Positions 15,478 to 22,386 of a stretch of DNA of 26,785 nt are shown here, one piece after another; the first letter of the stretch is position 1; every line of letters starts with the position of its first letter. The notes under the pieces were generated by a model. That model ran no database searches, had not been told where the DNA came from, and was given only the letters and a program-made list of their open reading frames with translations. This DNA is from DASRVA01 sp050732935 (GTDB lineage: Bacteria > Gemmatimonadota > Gemmatimonadetes > JACCXV01 > JAHWKZ01), in NCBI GenBank assembly GCA_050732935.1, contig JBOHRW010000181.1:1-26785 (forward strand). The letters run 5' to 3'. The translations under genes and the position numbers were made by a program.

Positions 15478-16134
15478 ATGCGATTCCCCCATCCAGCCCT
15501 TCTCGCCCTGGCGCTGCTGTCGCAGGCCGCAATCTCCGCACCGGTGCGCGCCCAGACCGACGCGCTGGCCGCTCCGGCCGCTCCCGCCCGCGGGAGCTCG
15601 GATCCCCTGGTCACGATCGTCGAGTTCAGCGACTTCGAGTGCCCCTACTGCGCGCTGGCGGTGCCGGTGATCGACTCGCTCATGGCGCTGCACGGGGACG
15701 AGGTTCGTATCGAGTACCGTCACTATCCCCTCCCCATGCACGCCCACGCCGAGCGGGCCGCCCAGGCCGCGGTCGAGGCCCAGCGTCAAGGAGCGTTCTG
15801 GGACTACTACGAGCTGCTGTTCCGGAACCGCGAGCGTCTGGCGGATGTCGACCTCGTGGGGTACGCCGACTCGCTCGGTCTGGAATCCGAGGCTTTCGCC
15901 GCCGCGCTGGCCGACAACCGCCACGCCGAGCGCGTGGAAGAGGACGTGTCGCTTGGGTACGCCCTGGCCGTGACCGGGACGCCGACCTTCTTCGTGAACG
16001 GCTACCGGATCACCGGCGTGCCGCCGCTCTGGGTGTTCGATCTGGCGCTGGAGGCGTTTCGGGAGGGTCGGGTGGAGCGTCGTCCGCTCGAGCCGCCCCG
16101 CCCGCCCCGGGAGGACGGGCGGAACGGCCGCTGA
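15478..16134 (+). CDS. Secreted DsbA-family thioredoxin-fold oxidoreductase
   Basis: The 218-residue product has a signal peptide (residues 1 to about 25, hydrophobic core ALLALALLSQAAIS, cut likely after VRA) and a DsbA/DSBA-like thioredoxin fold. The active site is Cys55-Pro-Tyr-Cys58 in FSDFECPYC, and the cis-proline is Pro169 in TGTPTFFVNG. The order EFSDFECPYC, RHYPL, then GTPTFF is typical of the BdbD/Thioredoxin_4 type. It probably acts in the periplasm as a thiol-disulfide oxidoreductase. ATG 15478 is used; a TTG one codon earlier is possible. It lies 62 bases after rplQ and could be reached by read-through. The C-terminal 20 residues are Pro/Arg-rich. Confidence 0.92.
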   Translation: MRFPHPALLALALLSQAAISAPVRAQTDALAAPAAPARGSSDPLVTIVEFSDFECPYCALAVPVIDSLMALHGDEVRIEYRHYPLPMHAHAERAAQAAVEAQRQGAFWDYYELLFRNRERLADVDLVGYADSLGLESEAFAAALADNRHAERVEEDVSLGYALAVTGTPTFFVNGYRITGVPPLWVFDLALEAFREGRVERRPLEPPRPPREDGRNGR

Positions 16135-16137
16135 GCG

Positions 16138-16401
16138 CTATGCGGCGTCGGACTTCTCCTCTTCGGGATCGGGCTGACGCACGGTGCGGGCCTCCGCGCA
16201 ATGGGGGCTCAGGAAGATCTGCCGCACCTCGTCCCGGTTGGTGCAGATCTGGAGGCGGAAATCACCCGTGTCGCGCACCTTGTAGGTCACGATCGTCCCC
16301 GCCCGGTAATCCGGTTGGCGCTTGAGGAGGCGGCTCAGGAGGACCCGCATGTTGCGGGTCCTGTACTGATCCTGGAGCGCCGAGAGATCAAAATTGGGCA
16401 T
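16138..16401 (-). CDS. Small hypothetical protein, 87 aa
   Basis: I do not recognise this family. The 87-residue reading frame starts MPNFDLSALQDQYRTRNMRV with AGGGAG upstream on the minus strand, and its third-position GC looks like a real gene. It has a basic first half (LLSRLLKRQPDYRAGTIV), a central strand-like part (YKVRDTGDFRLQICTNRDEV), two cysteines and an acidic end (PDPEEEKSDAA). No signal peptide or membrane segment is visible, so it should be cytoplasmic. It converges on the DsbA-like gene, with 3 bases between the stop codons, and diverges from the GHL10 gene. Confidence 0.7.
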   Translation of the reverse strand: MPNFDLSALQDQYRTRNMRVLLSRLLKRQPDYRAGTIVTYKVRDTGDFRLQICTNRDEVRQIFLSPHCAEARTVRQPDPEEEKSDAA

Positions 16402-16508
16402 GTTGGGCTCCCTTTGACTATGGAGTTTCCGGAAGCCCTTAATTTAACCCCTTTTAGGCCCGCCGTCCACACTGGTCGGCAGGCCGGGCGTCGCCGAGGT
16501 GTCCTCTC
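16402..16508. promoter_or_regulatory. AT-rich divergent intergenic region, possible promoters
   Basis: This 107-base gap separates divergently read genes and is clearly more AT-rich than its surroundings. On the + strand a TTGACT at 16414-16419 is followed 18 bases later by CTTAAT (16438-16443), a plausible sigma70-like pair for the GHL10 gene. For the minus-strand gene only AT-rich sequence can be pointed to. The assignment rests on pattern alone. Confidence 0.35.
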
Positions 16509-17612
16509 TTGAGGCCGAAACACCGGGTCCCTGTCATGGGGGCTGTCCTGGCTGCCTTGCTGGCGGCTCCTGCAGCCGGCACCGAGCCGTCCTCGACCTC
16601 TCGGGGCGCCGCTCTTTCCGGGCCGCCCGCGGACAGGTCGGGCGCGGACCCCGACTGCGCCGTCTGGATCGTCCGCAACGCCCTCTCACGCCCGTCCGCG
16701 TGGTCCGCCGCCCTGGACGCGGTCGAGCGCGTCGGATGCGGGCGCGTCTATCTCCAAGTGTCGGGGCGCTGGGACGCCTACTACCCGAGCCGGGTCTTCG
16801 AGCCGCCTGCGACCAGCCCGTTCGGCCCCGCCTGGGAGGACCCCTTCGGGCAGGCGGTCGCGGACGCTCGCGCGCGGGGGCTGGAGGTCCATGCCTGGGT
16901 CAACGCGATGCTCGCCTGGTCGGCCGAGGAGCCGCCCTCGCCCGACCACGTGTTTCGTCACCATCCGGACTGGTTCGTGACCGATTCCCAGGGCCGCTCC
17001 ATGCGGAGCCTCTCGCGGGCCGAGCTCGATCGGAGGGGGCTCAACGGCGAGGGATGGTTCCTCGACCCCGCCGTCCTGGAGGTCCGGACCGAGCTCCGCC
17101 GGTTCATCCTGGAGCTGGTCCTGCGCTACCCCGTGGCCGGGGTCCATCTCGACTACATCCGTTACCCGAGCGGCTGGGCGCCGGCCGGGGGGCCGGAGAC
17201 CGTCACCTACCTGGTGGGGCTGATCCACGACGACCTGACCCAGGTGCGTCCCGAGGTCCGGCTGTCGGCCGCAGTCCTGCCGGTGCCGGCGGAGGCCCGT
17301 CGGACATTCGGTCAGGACTGGTCGGCCTGGCTGGAGCGGGGGATCGTCGACGAGGCCGTCCCGATGGTCTACCGGCGGGACACCGCCACCGTCCTGGAGA
17401 TCGTCGAGGACTACCCGGAGACGATCCCGCGGGCGCGGGTCCGGGTGGGCGTCCGGCTCGATCTGATCCTCCCCGGCGAGGTGCGCCGGGCGGCCGAGGA
17501 GCTGGAGGACCAGGGCTTCGGGGGGATCGCCCTCTTCAGCCACAATCTTCTCATGGAGGACCGCCCCTGGCGGGGCGTAAGCGAGCTGCTCAGGGGAATC
17601 GGCGGGCCCTGA
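16509..17612 (+). CDS. Secreted glycosyl-hydrolase-like 10 (GHL10) family protein
   Basis: The predicted 367-residue product starts at TTG (RPKHRVPVMGAVLAALLAAP), giving a signal peptide with a basic start; GAGG at 16496-16499 supports it. ATG 16536 would shorten the basic region and lacks a site. The body resembles GHL10 (PF02638), a TIM-barrel family: RVYLQVSGRWDAYYPSRVF, VHAWVNAMLAW, HPDWFVTDSQGR, GWFLDPAVLEVRTELRRFI and GVHLDYIRYPS. It is likely exported and acts on a cell-surface or extracellular glycan, but the substrate cannot be told. It converges with rpmB, leaving 13 bases between stops. Confidence 0.87.
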   Translation: MRPKHRVPVMGAVLAALLAAPAAGTEPSSTSRGAALSGPPADRSGADPDCAVWIVRNALSRPSAWSAALDAVERVGCGRVYLQVSGRWDAYYPSRVFEPPATSPFGPAWEDPFGQAVADARARGLEVHAWVNAMLAWSAEEPPSPDHVFRHHPDWFVTDSQGRSMRSLSRAELDRRGLNGEGWFLDPAVLEVRTELRRFILELVLRYPVAGVHLDYIRYPSGWAPAGGPETVTYLVGLIHDDLTQVRPEVRLSAAVLPVPAEARRTFGQDWSAWLERGIVDEAVPMVYRRDTATVLEIVEDYPETIPRARVRVGVRLDLILPGEVRRAAEELEDQGFGGIALFSHNLLMEDRPWRGVSELLRGIGGP

Positions 17613-17625
17613 AGCCCCACGGGGC

Positions 17626-17817
17626 TCAGCGCGCCTTGACGACCTTGTCCGCCCGGATGCAGCTCGCGCATACCTGGATCCGGCGCGGCGCGCCCTCGAC
17701 CATCGCGCGCACGGTCTGCAGGTTGGGCTCGAACCGCCGGCGGCTCTTGTTGTGGGCGTGGCTCACGGTGTTGCCCGACTGGGCGGACTTGCCGCAGATG
17801 AAGCACTCTCTAGCCAT
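17626..17817 (-). CDS. rpmB: 50S ribosomal protein L28 (zinc form)
   Basis: L28 is a small large-subunit protein. The 63-residue product begins MARECFICGKSAQSGNTVSH, contains the family core SHAHNKSRRRFEPNLQTVRA and ends CASCIRADKVVKA. Cys5-X2-Cys8 and Cys50-X2-Cys53 form a zinc site. The start is the ATG after GGAGACGCACC on the minus strand; the frame is open upstream across the Uma2 gene but that part is shadow. It is alone here, not with rpmG, and is read against the neighbouring genes. Confidence 0.95.
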   Translation of the reverse strand: MARECFICGKSAQSGNTVSHAHNKSRRRFEPNLQTVRAMVEGAPRRIQVCASCIRADKVVKAR

Positions 17818-17928
17818 GGTGCGTCTCCGGATGAATGAGCTATGGATGCCACGGATTCGGAGTTCTAATTTAGGCTGGAGCAGGTACCGCAGCCAGCGCG
17901 CAGGCTGGGCCAAGATCGAAGGAGGATC

Positions 17929-18504
17929 GTGATCGGGCAGACGAGAGCGACGACGGAGCGGCGACTGACCATCGAGGAGTTCGAGCGGCTGCCGGAGAGG
18001 GAGCTGCGGACCGAGCTCGTCCGCGGCAGGGTCGTGCGCGAACCACCCGCAGCGGGAGACCATGGACATCTGTGCGCCGATGTCGCCTATCATCTGAAGC
18101 GTTACACCGAGGAGCACGGCGGCGGGATCGTTTTCGGTGCCGAGACGGGGTTCGTGCTTTTCGAGGATCCGCCGACCGTGCGGGCCCCGGACGCGGCGTT
18201 CGTGGCCGCGGAGCGGGCGCCGCCGCGGGAGCTTCGGACCGGATTCTGGCGGCTGGCGCCCGATCTCGCTGTGGAGATCGTCTCTCCCTCGAGCACGCGC
18301 GCGGAAATGGAAGCGAAGGTGTCGGACTATCTCGAGGCCGGTACGCGCCTGGTCTGGATCCTCGACCAACGGGCCCGGACGGTCACCGTTCACAGGCCAG
18401 GAGAGGAGATCCGCCTGCTCACCGGGACGCAGGTCCTGGATGGAGGCGACATCCTGGCCGGGTTCCGTCTCCCACTCCCCGATCTGTTCGGTTCTTCGCT
18501 TTAG
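17929..18504 (+). CDS. Uma2 family putative endonuclease
   Basis: The 191-residue product belongs to the Uma2/DUF820 group, a PD-(D/E)XK-fold family with no settled role, common in cyanobacteria and other large-genome bacteria. The order is seen as LTIEEFERLPE, ELVRGRVV, APDAAFV with Asp88, LAVEIVSPSS with Glu116, AKVSDYLEAG with Lys130 and VWILD. So the catalytic-type residues appear complete. The start is a GTG with a perfect AAGGAGG at 17919-17925. It stands between rpmB (divergent) and the epimerase, with no partner gene. Confidence 0.88.
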   Translation: MIGQTRATTERRLTIEEFERLPERELRTELVRGRVVREPPAAGDHGHLCADVAYHLKRYTEEHGGGIVFGAETGFVLFEDPPTVRAPDAAFVAAERAPPRELRTGFWRLAPDLAVEIVSPSSTRAEMEAKVSDYLEAGTRLVWILDQRARTVTVHRPGEEIRLLTGTQVLDGGDILAGFRLPLPDLFGSSL

Positions 18505-18545
18505 CGAGGGCCGTCGCCCTCCTTTCGACCGCCTCGGGAGCGAGC

Positions 18546-19601
18546 ATGGACGAGACCGCCAGCCGGGACGCCGGAAAGACGCCTGAGATCGAACGCGGTG
18601 CGCCCACGAGCGAGCCCCATCGTCCGCGGCGCGTGCTGGTCACCGGTGGCGCCGGCTTCATCGGCTCGCACGTCGCCGATCGCTACCTGGCCGAAGGCTG
18701 CGAGGTCACGATCGTCGACGACCTGTCCTCCGGCCGCCGCGAACTGGTGCCGGAGGGCGTCGACTTCGTCCAGATGGACGCCGCCGACCCCGCCCTGGAG
18801 GACGTCTTCGCCGAGGGCGGCTTCGACCTCGTCAACCACCACGCGGCCCAGATCGACGTTCGCGTCTCGGTGGCCGACCCCGCGCGCGATGCCCGCACGA
18901 ACGTGCTGGGACTTCTGAACCTCCTCGAGCGGGCGCGGAGCCACGCGGTGTCGCGCGTCGTCTACATCTCCTCGGGCGGCGTGGTCTACGGCGAGCCCGC
19001 GGATATCCCGACCGACGAGCGCCACGCGCTGCTTCCGCTGTCGCCGTACGGGGTCACCAAGCTGGCGGGGGAGCAGTACCTGCACTATTACGCCCGCATC
19101 CATGGTCTCGAGTATATCGCGCTCCGGTACAGCAACGTCTACGGGCCGCGGCAGTCTCCGCACGGAGAGGCGGGGGTCGTGGCGATCTTCGGGTCGCGCA
19201 TTCTCGGGGGTGAGCCGATCACGATCTTCGGCGACGGGACCCAGGAGCGAGATTACGTCTACGTGGGCGACGTGGCGGAAGCCAACTGGCTGGCCAGCAC
19301 GCGGGCATTGGCCGCGGCCGATGATCTCACGTCCCGAGCGTGGAACATCGGCACCGGGCGGGGTACGAGCGTGAACGAGCTGGCCGAGCGGATGATGAGG
19401 ATCGCCGGGCGCGAGGTCGAGAGCAGCCACGCCCCGGCCCGGACCGGCGAGCTCTACCGGAGCGTCCTCGACGCCTCGCGCGCCGCGGCCGACCTGGGCT
19501 GGCGTCCGGGGGTCACCCTCGACGAGGGGCTCGGACGCACCCTGGAGCATCTCGAACGGATCCTGCGAGCCGATACCGTGCCTATGGAGAAGAGCCGATG
19601 A
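18546..19601 (+). CDS. NAD-dependent sugar-nucleotide epimerase/dehydratase (extended SDR)
   Basis: This 351-residue protein is an extended short-chain dehydrogenase of the UDP-glucose 4-epimerase class. It has an unusual 28-residue polar N-terminus, then VLVTGGAGFIGSH (Rossmann GxxGxxG, 34-40), IVDDLSSG at the NAD ribose-binding strand, YISSGGVVYG, the catalytic Tyr168-X3-Lys172 in SPYGVTKLAGEQY, ALRYSNVYGPRQ, and GDGTQERDYVYVGDVA. It should interconvert nucleotide sugars in the cytoplasm for surface polysaccharide; the exact substrate cannot be read. Start: ATG after CGGGAG. Its stop overlaps the tolQ ATG by four bases, implying co-translation with the Tol genes. Confidence 0.9.
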   Translation: MDETASRDAGKTPEIERGAPTSEPHRPRRVLVTGGAGFIGSHVADRYLAEGCEVTIVDDLSSGRRELVPEGVDFVQMDAADPALEDVFAEGGFDLVNHHAAQIDVRVSVADPARDARTNVLGLLNLLERARSHAVSRVVYISSGGVVYGEPADIPTDERHALLPLSPYGVTKLAGEQYLHYYARIHGLEYIALRYSNVYGPRQSPHGEAGVVAIFGSRILGGEPITIFGDGTQERDYVYVGDVAEANWLASTRALAAADDLTSRAWNIGTGRGTSVNELAERMMRIAGREVESSHAPARTGELYRSVLDASRAAADLGWRPGVTLDEGLGRTLEHLERILRADTVPMEKSR

Positions 19602-20356
19602 CAGCGCTGCTTCAGGCCGGCACGCGCGACCTGGCCGCCGACCCGACCATCTGGAACATGGTCATGACGAGCGACTGGTTCATTAAGATCATCCTGCTGA
19701 TCCTGCTCGTCTTTTCCATCGTCTCGTGGGCCATCATTTTCAAGAAGCTGGTGGCGTTCCGAGGGCTTCGCAGCAAGCGGACGCAGTTCTTCCACGCCTT
19801 CGAGCACCGGGCGAGCCTGGCCGAGGCGTACCAGACCGCGCTCGCCATCCCGGCGAATCCCCTCACCGAGGTTTTCAAGGCGGGGATCCGGGAGCTGAAG
19901 CACCTGAGCCGGCGTCCGACCGGCGCCGAAGCCGACGACGGGCTGGGGGGCGTGGCCGCCCCGCCGCGCGGGTCGACGGCGATCACGATCCTCGAGAAGG
20001 AATCGGTCCACATGGCGCTCGAGCGCGAGGCGGCGCAGCAGGTGGAGGTGCTCGAGGAAGGGCTGCCGTTTCTGGCCACGACCGGCAGCGTGGCGCCTTT
20101 CTTCGGCCTCCTGGGGACGGTCTGGGGCGTCATGGACGCCTTCCTCCAGATCGGGCTCCGCGGGTCGGGGAACATCAACGTTGTGGCGCCAGGCGTGGCC
20201 GAGGCGCTGATCACGACGGTTTGCGGGCTCGCAGTCGCGATCCCGGCCGTACTCGCCTACAACTACTTCGTCAACCAGATCAAGGAAGTCGACAACGAGC
20301 TCTCCCACTTCTCGAGCGAGCTCATCAACCTGATCGTGCGGGAGAGGCGGGGATAG
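19598..20356 (+). CDS. tolQ: TolQ/ExbB-type proton channel protein
   Basis: TolQ forms the pentameric inner-membrane channel of the Tol motor with TolR. The 252-residue product has three membrane segments at about 27-49 (WFIKIILLILLVFSIVSWAI), 157-178 and 200-225. The second and third contain the family signature TTGSVAPFFGLLGTVWGVMD and EALITTVCGLAVAIPAVLAY. A Gly/Ala-rich cytoplasmic loop at about 105-127 is probably flexible. ExbB cannot be fully excluded from sequence, but the following TolR, TolA-like and TolB genes fix the role. Confidence 0.94.
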   Translation: MTALLQAGTRDLAADPTIWNMVMTSDWFIKIILLILLVFSIVSWAIIFKKLVAFRGLRSKRTQFFHAFEHRASLAEAYQTALAIPANPLTEVFKAGIRELKHLSRRPTGAEADDGLGGVAAPPRGSTAITILEKESVHMALEREAAQQVEVLEEGLPFLATTGSVAPFFGLLGTVWGVMDAFLQIGLRGSGNINVVAPGVAEALITTVCGLAVAIPAVLAYNYFVNQIKEVDNELSHFSSELINLIVRERRG

Positions 20357-20358
20357 CC

Positions 20359-20775
20359 ATGCCGACTCCCTTGAGGCGGGGACACACCCTGATGTCCGAG
20401 ATCAACGTGACATCTCTCGTCGATGTCGCGACGATGCTCCTCATCATGTTCATGATCATCGCGCCGATCTCGATGGCCGGGCTCGAGGTCAGGGTGCCGC
20501 AGACCGAGAGCGCTCCTCTCCCCCAGTCGGAGGCGATCGTGGTCTCGGTGGATGCCGAAGGGCGCGTGTTCGTCGATCGGGCCGAGGTCCGGCCCGAAGC
20601 GCTCGGGGACGTGCTGGCCCAGGTCCGCCAGAGCCGCGGCCTGGCCCGGGTCTACGTCCGGGCCGACGAGTCCAACACCTACGGCCGGGTGATGCAGGTC
20701 ATGGGTCAGCTCCAGGGGGCCGGCTTCGAGAACGTCGGGCTCGTCACCGAGCCGCCGCCCGTGGAGCTGGAGTAG
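20359..20775 (+). CDS. tolR: TolR/ExbD-type proton channel protein
   Basis: TolR pairs with TolQ to harvest the proton gradient. The 138-residue product has a single membrane segment with the essential aspartate: Asp22 in INVTSLVDVATMLLIMFMI. A periplasmic domain follows (EAIVVSVDAEGRVFVDRAEV, then RVYVRADESNTYGRVMQVMG and a final FENVGLVTEP). It starts 2 bases after tolQ. Length and order match ordinary TolR. Confidence 0.94.
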   Translation: MPTPLRRGHTLMSEINVTSLVDVATMLLIMFMIIAPISMAGLEVRVPQTESAPLPQSEAIVVSVDAEGRVFVDRAEVRPEALGDVLAQVRQSRGLARVYVRADESNTYGRVMQVMGQLQGAGFENVGLVTEPPPVELE

Positions 20776-20791
20776 CCGGCGGGTCTCCGGC

Positions 20792-21439
20792 ATGCCGAGC
20801 GCGCCCGGCCTCCGTCGCTGGATCCTGGGATCGGCCGGCCTTCACCTCGCGGCTGGCCTGGTCGCCTTCCTGCTCGCCTTCCGCGGACCCAGCCGCGAGC
20901 TCCCGCCCGTCTACCAGGTGAACCTCGTCCAGGCGGCCGAGCTGGCCTCCCAGCCGCGCCGGCCGGAGCCCGAGGAGGTCGAGTCCGAGCCCCTCGAGCT
21001 GGAGCCGGAGGAGGTGGAGAAGATCCCGGACCCCGAGGAGGAGCCGCCCGAGGAGACGTCCCGGGAAGAGCCGCGAGAGGATCCGGGTCCCGACACGACC
21101 GAGCGGGAAACGGCCGAGGGCGACAACCTGCCCGTCACCCTGGAGGGCCGACCCTTCCAGTTCCCGTGGTACCTGGAGGAGATGGTGCGGAAGGTCCAGC
21201 GCAACTGGCGCCCGCCGGGGACGACCTCGCTCAAGACCACGATCTACTTCCGGATCGAGCGGACCGGCCGGATCACCGACATGCGGGTCGAGACCTCGAG
21301 CGGCCACTTCACGTTCGACCAGGCCGCCCAGCGCGCCATCCAGGCCGCCTCCCCCATGCCGCCCCTCCCTGGCGAGTACTCGAGCGACTACCTGGGCGTC
21401 TACTTCGATTTCGACGCGGCAGTCAGGCCGTCGGGGTAG
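20792..21439 (+). CDS. TolA/TonB-like energy transducer with TonB C-terminal domain
   Basis: The 215-residue product has an N-terminal membrane anchor (residues about 10-30, LGSAGLHLAAGLVAFLLAF), a long Pro/Glu-rich spacer at about 53-110 with repeated acidic stretches, and a TonB-type C-terminal domain from about 120 (WYLEEMVRKVQRNWRPPGTT, YFRIERTGRITDMRVETSSG, RAIQAASPMPPLP). It probably acts as the TolA of this locus, spanning the periplasm from TolQR to TolB/Pal. The spacer is acidic, whereas enterobacterial TolA has a long helical Lys/Ala region. It follows tolR by 16 bases. Confidence 0.88.
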   Translation: MPSAPGLRRWILGSAGLHLAAGLVAFLLAFRGPSRELPPVYQVNLVQAAELASQPRRPEPEEVESEPLELEPEEVEKIPDPEEEPPEETSREEPREDPGPDTTERETAEGDNLPVTLEGRPFQFPWYLEEMVRKVQRNWRPPGTTSLKTTIYFRIERTGRITDMRVETSSGHFTFDQAAQRAIQAASPMPPLPGEYSSDYLGVYFDFDAAVRPSG

Positions 21440-21606
21440 GGCCCTACGCCTCCGCCATCTTCCGGAGCCGTGACCAACATCTCCAGGCGTTCCGCGACGC
21501 CCGCGATGGCCGCCGGCAACTGCCCTTCCACCGCCACTGCCCGCCGAGGTTGTTCAACGGGGTAGGCAAGAATGGATATGTCAACGCCGCGCGGAAGCGA
21601 GCCTTC
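21400..21606 (-). other. Open minus-strand frame of unclear origin
   Basis: Between the stop of the broken fragment at 21648 and the tolA-like gene, one minus-strand frame stays open for about 68 codons and ends within the tolA-like 3' end. It reads with coding-like composition (ISILAYPVEQPRRAVAVEGQ, then AAIAGVAERLEMLVTAPED) but has no good start codon or ribosome site. It may be part of a decayed gene or chance in GC-rich DNA. Not enough for a gene call. Confidence 0.2.
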
Positions 21607-21647
21607 ACTTCAAACTGTGGCCGCAGGTGCGGGCAGGCGGTCGTGCA

Positions 21648-22004
21648 TCAGTGGGTCAGGAGAGCGTTGATGAGGTTGAACTGCTCGTCTGTGACGATCG
21701 TGGTAAAGTGCGTTCCCAGCGGATAGTCCCCCACTATGTACCGCTCCCCCAACTGGAAGAAGGCCGCAGTAGGCCCGGAAAGCGGCGGATACCCCAGCCC
21801 TATGCCATCCCATATCTGTTGACAGAGGGAGTCGTCAGTAATCAACTGGAGCTGGCTCGGATCCGCTTGGGAAAGCCCGACTTCACTTCTCCACTCCACC
21901 GCGCCCGGACTTGGGTCAGTCAGAATCCCTTCAAGGATGCCTCTCTTTTCTTCTGTCGGATCGGAGTAGCAATGGACGATCGGGACAGCGAGGGTTGCAG
22001 GGAA
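21648..22004 (-). pseudogene. C-terminal fragment of a secreted protein (broken)
   Basis: An open minus-strand frame runs to a stop at 21648 and can be read back to about 22004 (FPATLAVPIVHCYSD, then EEKRGILEGILTDPSPGAVE) without any start codon before the GTG at 21899. The body has WRSEVGLSQADPSQLQLITD, DSLCQQIWDGIGLGYPPLSG and ERYIVGDYPLGTHFTTIVTD followed by EQFNLINALLTH. This resembles C-terminal domains of secreted hypothetical proteins in FCB-like bacteria, from memory and unverified. Lacking a start and signal peptide in its own frame, it is probably the frameshifted or truncated end of the gene starting at 22231. The stretch is less GC-rich than its neighbours. Confidence 0.6.
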
Positions 22005-22231
22005 GCGATGGGCTGGGTGGCGTCCTGGTTGTCGGGGCCGGAATCGTCCCAGGCGCTGACCGGGTCGCCGTCGTCAAGGGCCATGATGGCGTCGGCCTTG
22101 AACCAGGCGACGTACCCCGGGGCAGGCCGTCCATCCGGACCTGGCGAAACCGGGCCCGTCCGCTCGCCTCCGAGGAGACCACTCCAGAGGACGAGCGGGA
22201 GGAGGGCGAGGATGAGAGGTCGTCCTGGCAC
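21920..22231 (-). pseudogene. N-terminal fragment of a secreted LamG-like protein (broken)
   Basis: The 103-codon frame starts at GTG 22231 with a signal peptide (GRPLILALLPLVLWSGLLGG) and continues PGYVAWFKADAIMALDDGDP and VSAWDDSGPDNQDATQPIAS. The latter is the usual opening of LamG/concanavalin-like domains in secreted proteins (W-x-DDSG-x-DNQDAT). About 25 residues later the frame turns basic and unrelated (SSIATPIRQKKREASLKG) and stops, so the rest of the domain is missing. A neighbouring frame takes over with coding-like sequence to 21648. A frameshift or internal deletion near 21985-22015 is the simplest reading. No ribosome site precedes the GTG. Confidence 0.6.
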
Positions 22232-22386
22232 GGCGTCTATCTATGTGGCAAGAACGAGACCGGTCGTCAACGCGGCATGGCGACAGGGGAACCCGGTGGA
22301 GCGGGCGGCGGTACTACTCCCGAGCGCACCCCATCCGAACACCGGGAATCCGTCGACGGCAGTCCTATCGTGCACAGGGGGTCATC
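22232..22386 (+). other. tolB leader region, no gene recognised
   Basis: This 155-base stretch lies between the start of the antisense broken gene and tolB. Together with the fragments to its left it makes 947 bases between the tolA-like stop and the tolB start. A promoter for tolB would be expected here, but no convincing -35/-10 pair was found. The only clear signal is an AGGGGG at its end, 5 bases before the tolB GTG. Confidence 0.4.

Noticed and set aside
21436..21447. Perfect 12-base palindrome GTAGGGCCCTAC at the tolA-like stop
   Set aside because: No loop and no T-run, so not a terminator; palindromes of this length are expected several times by chance in a window this long.
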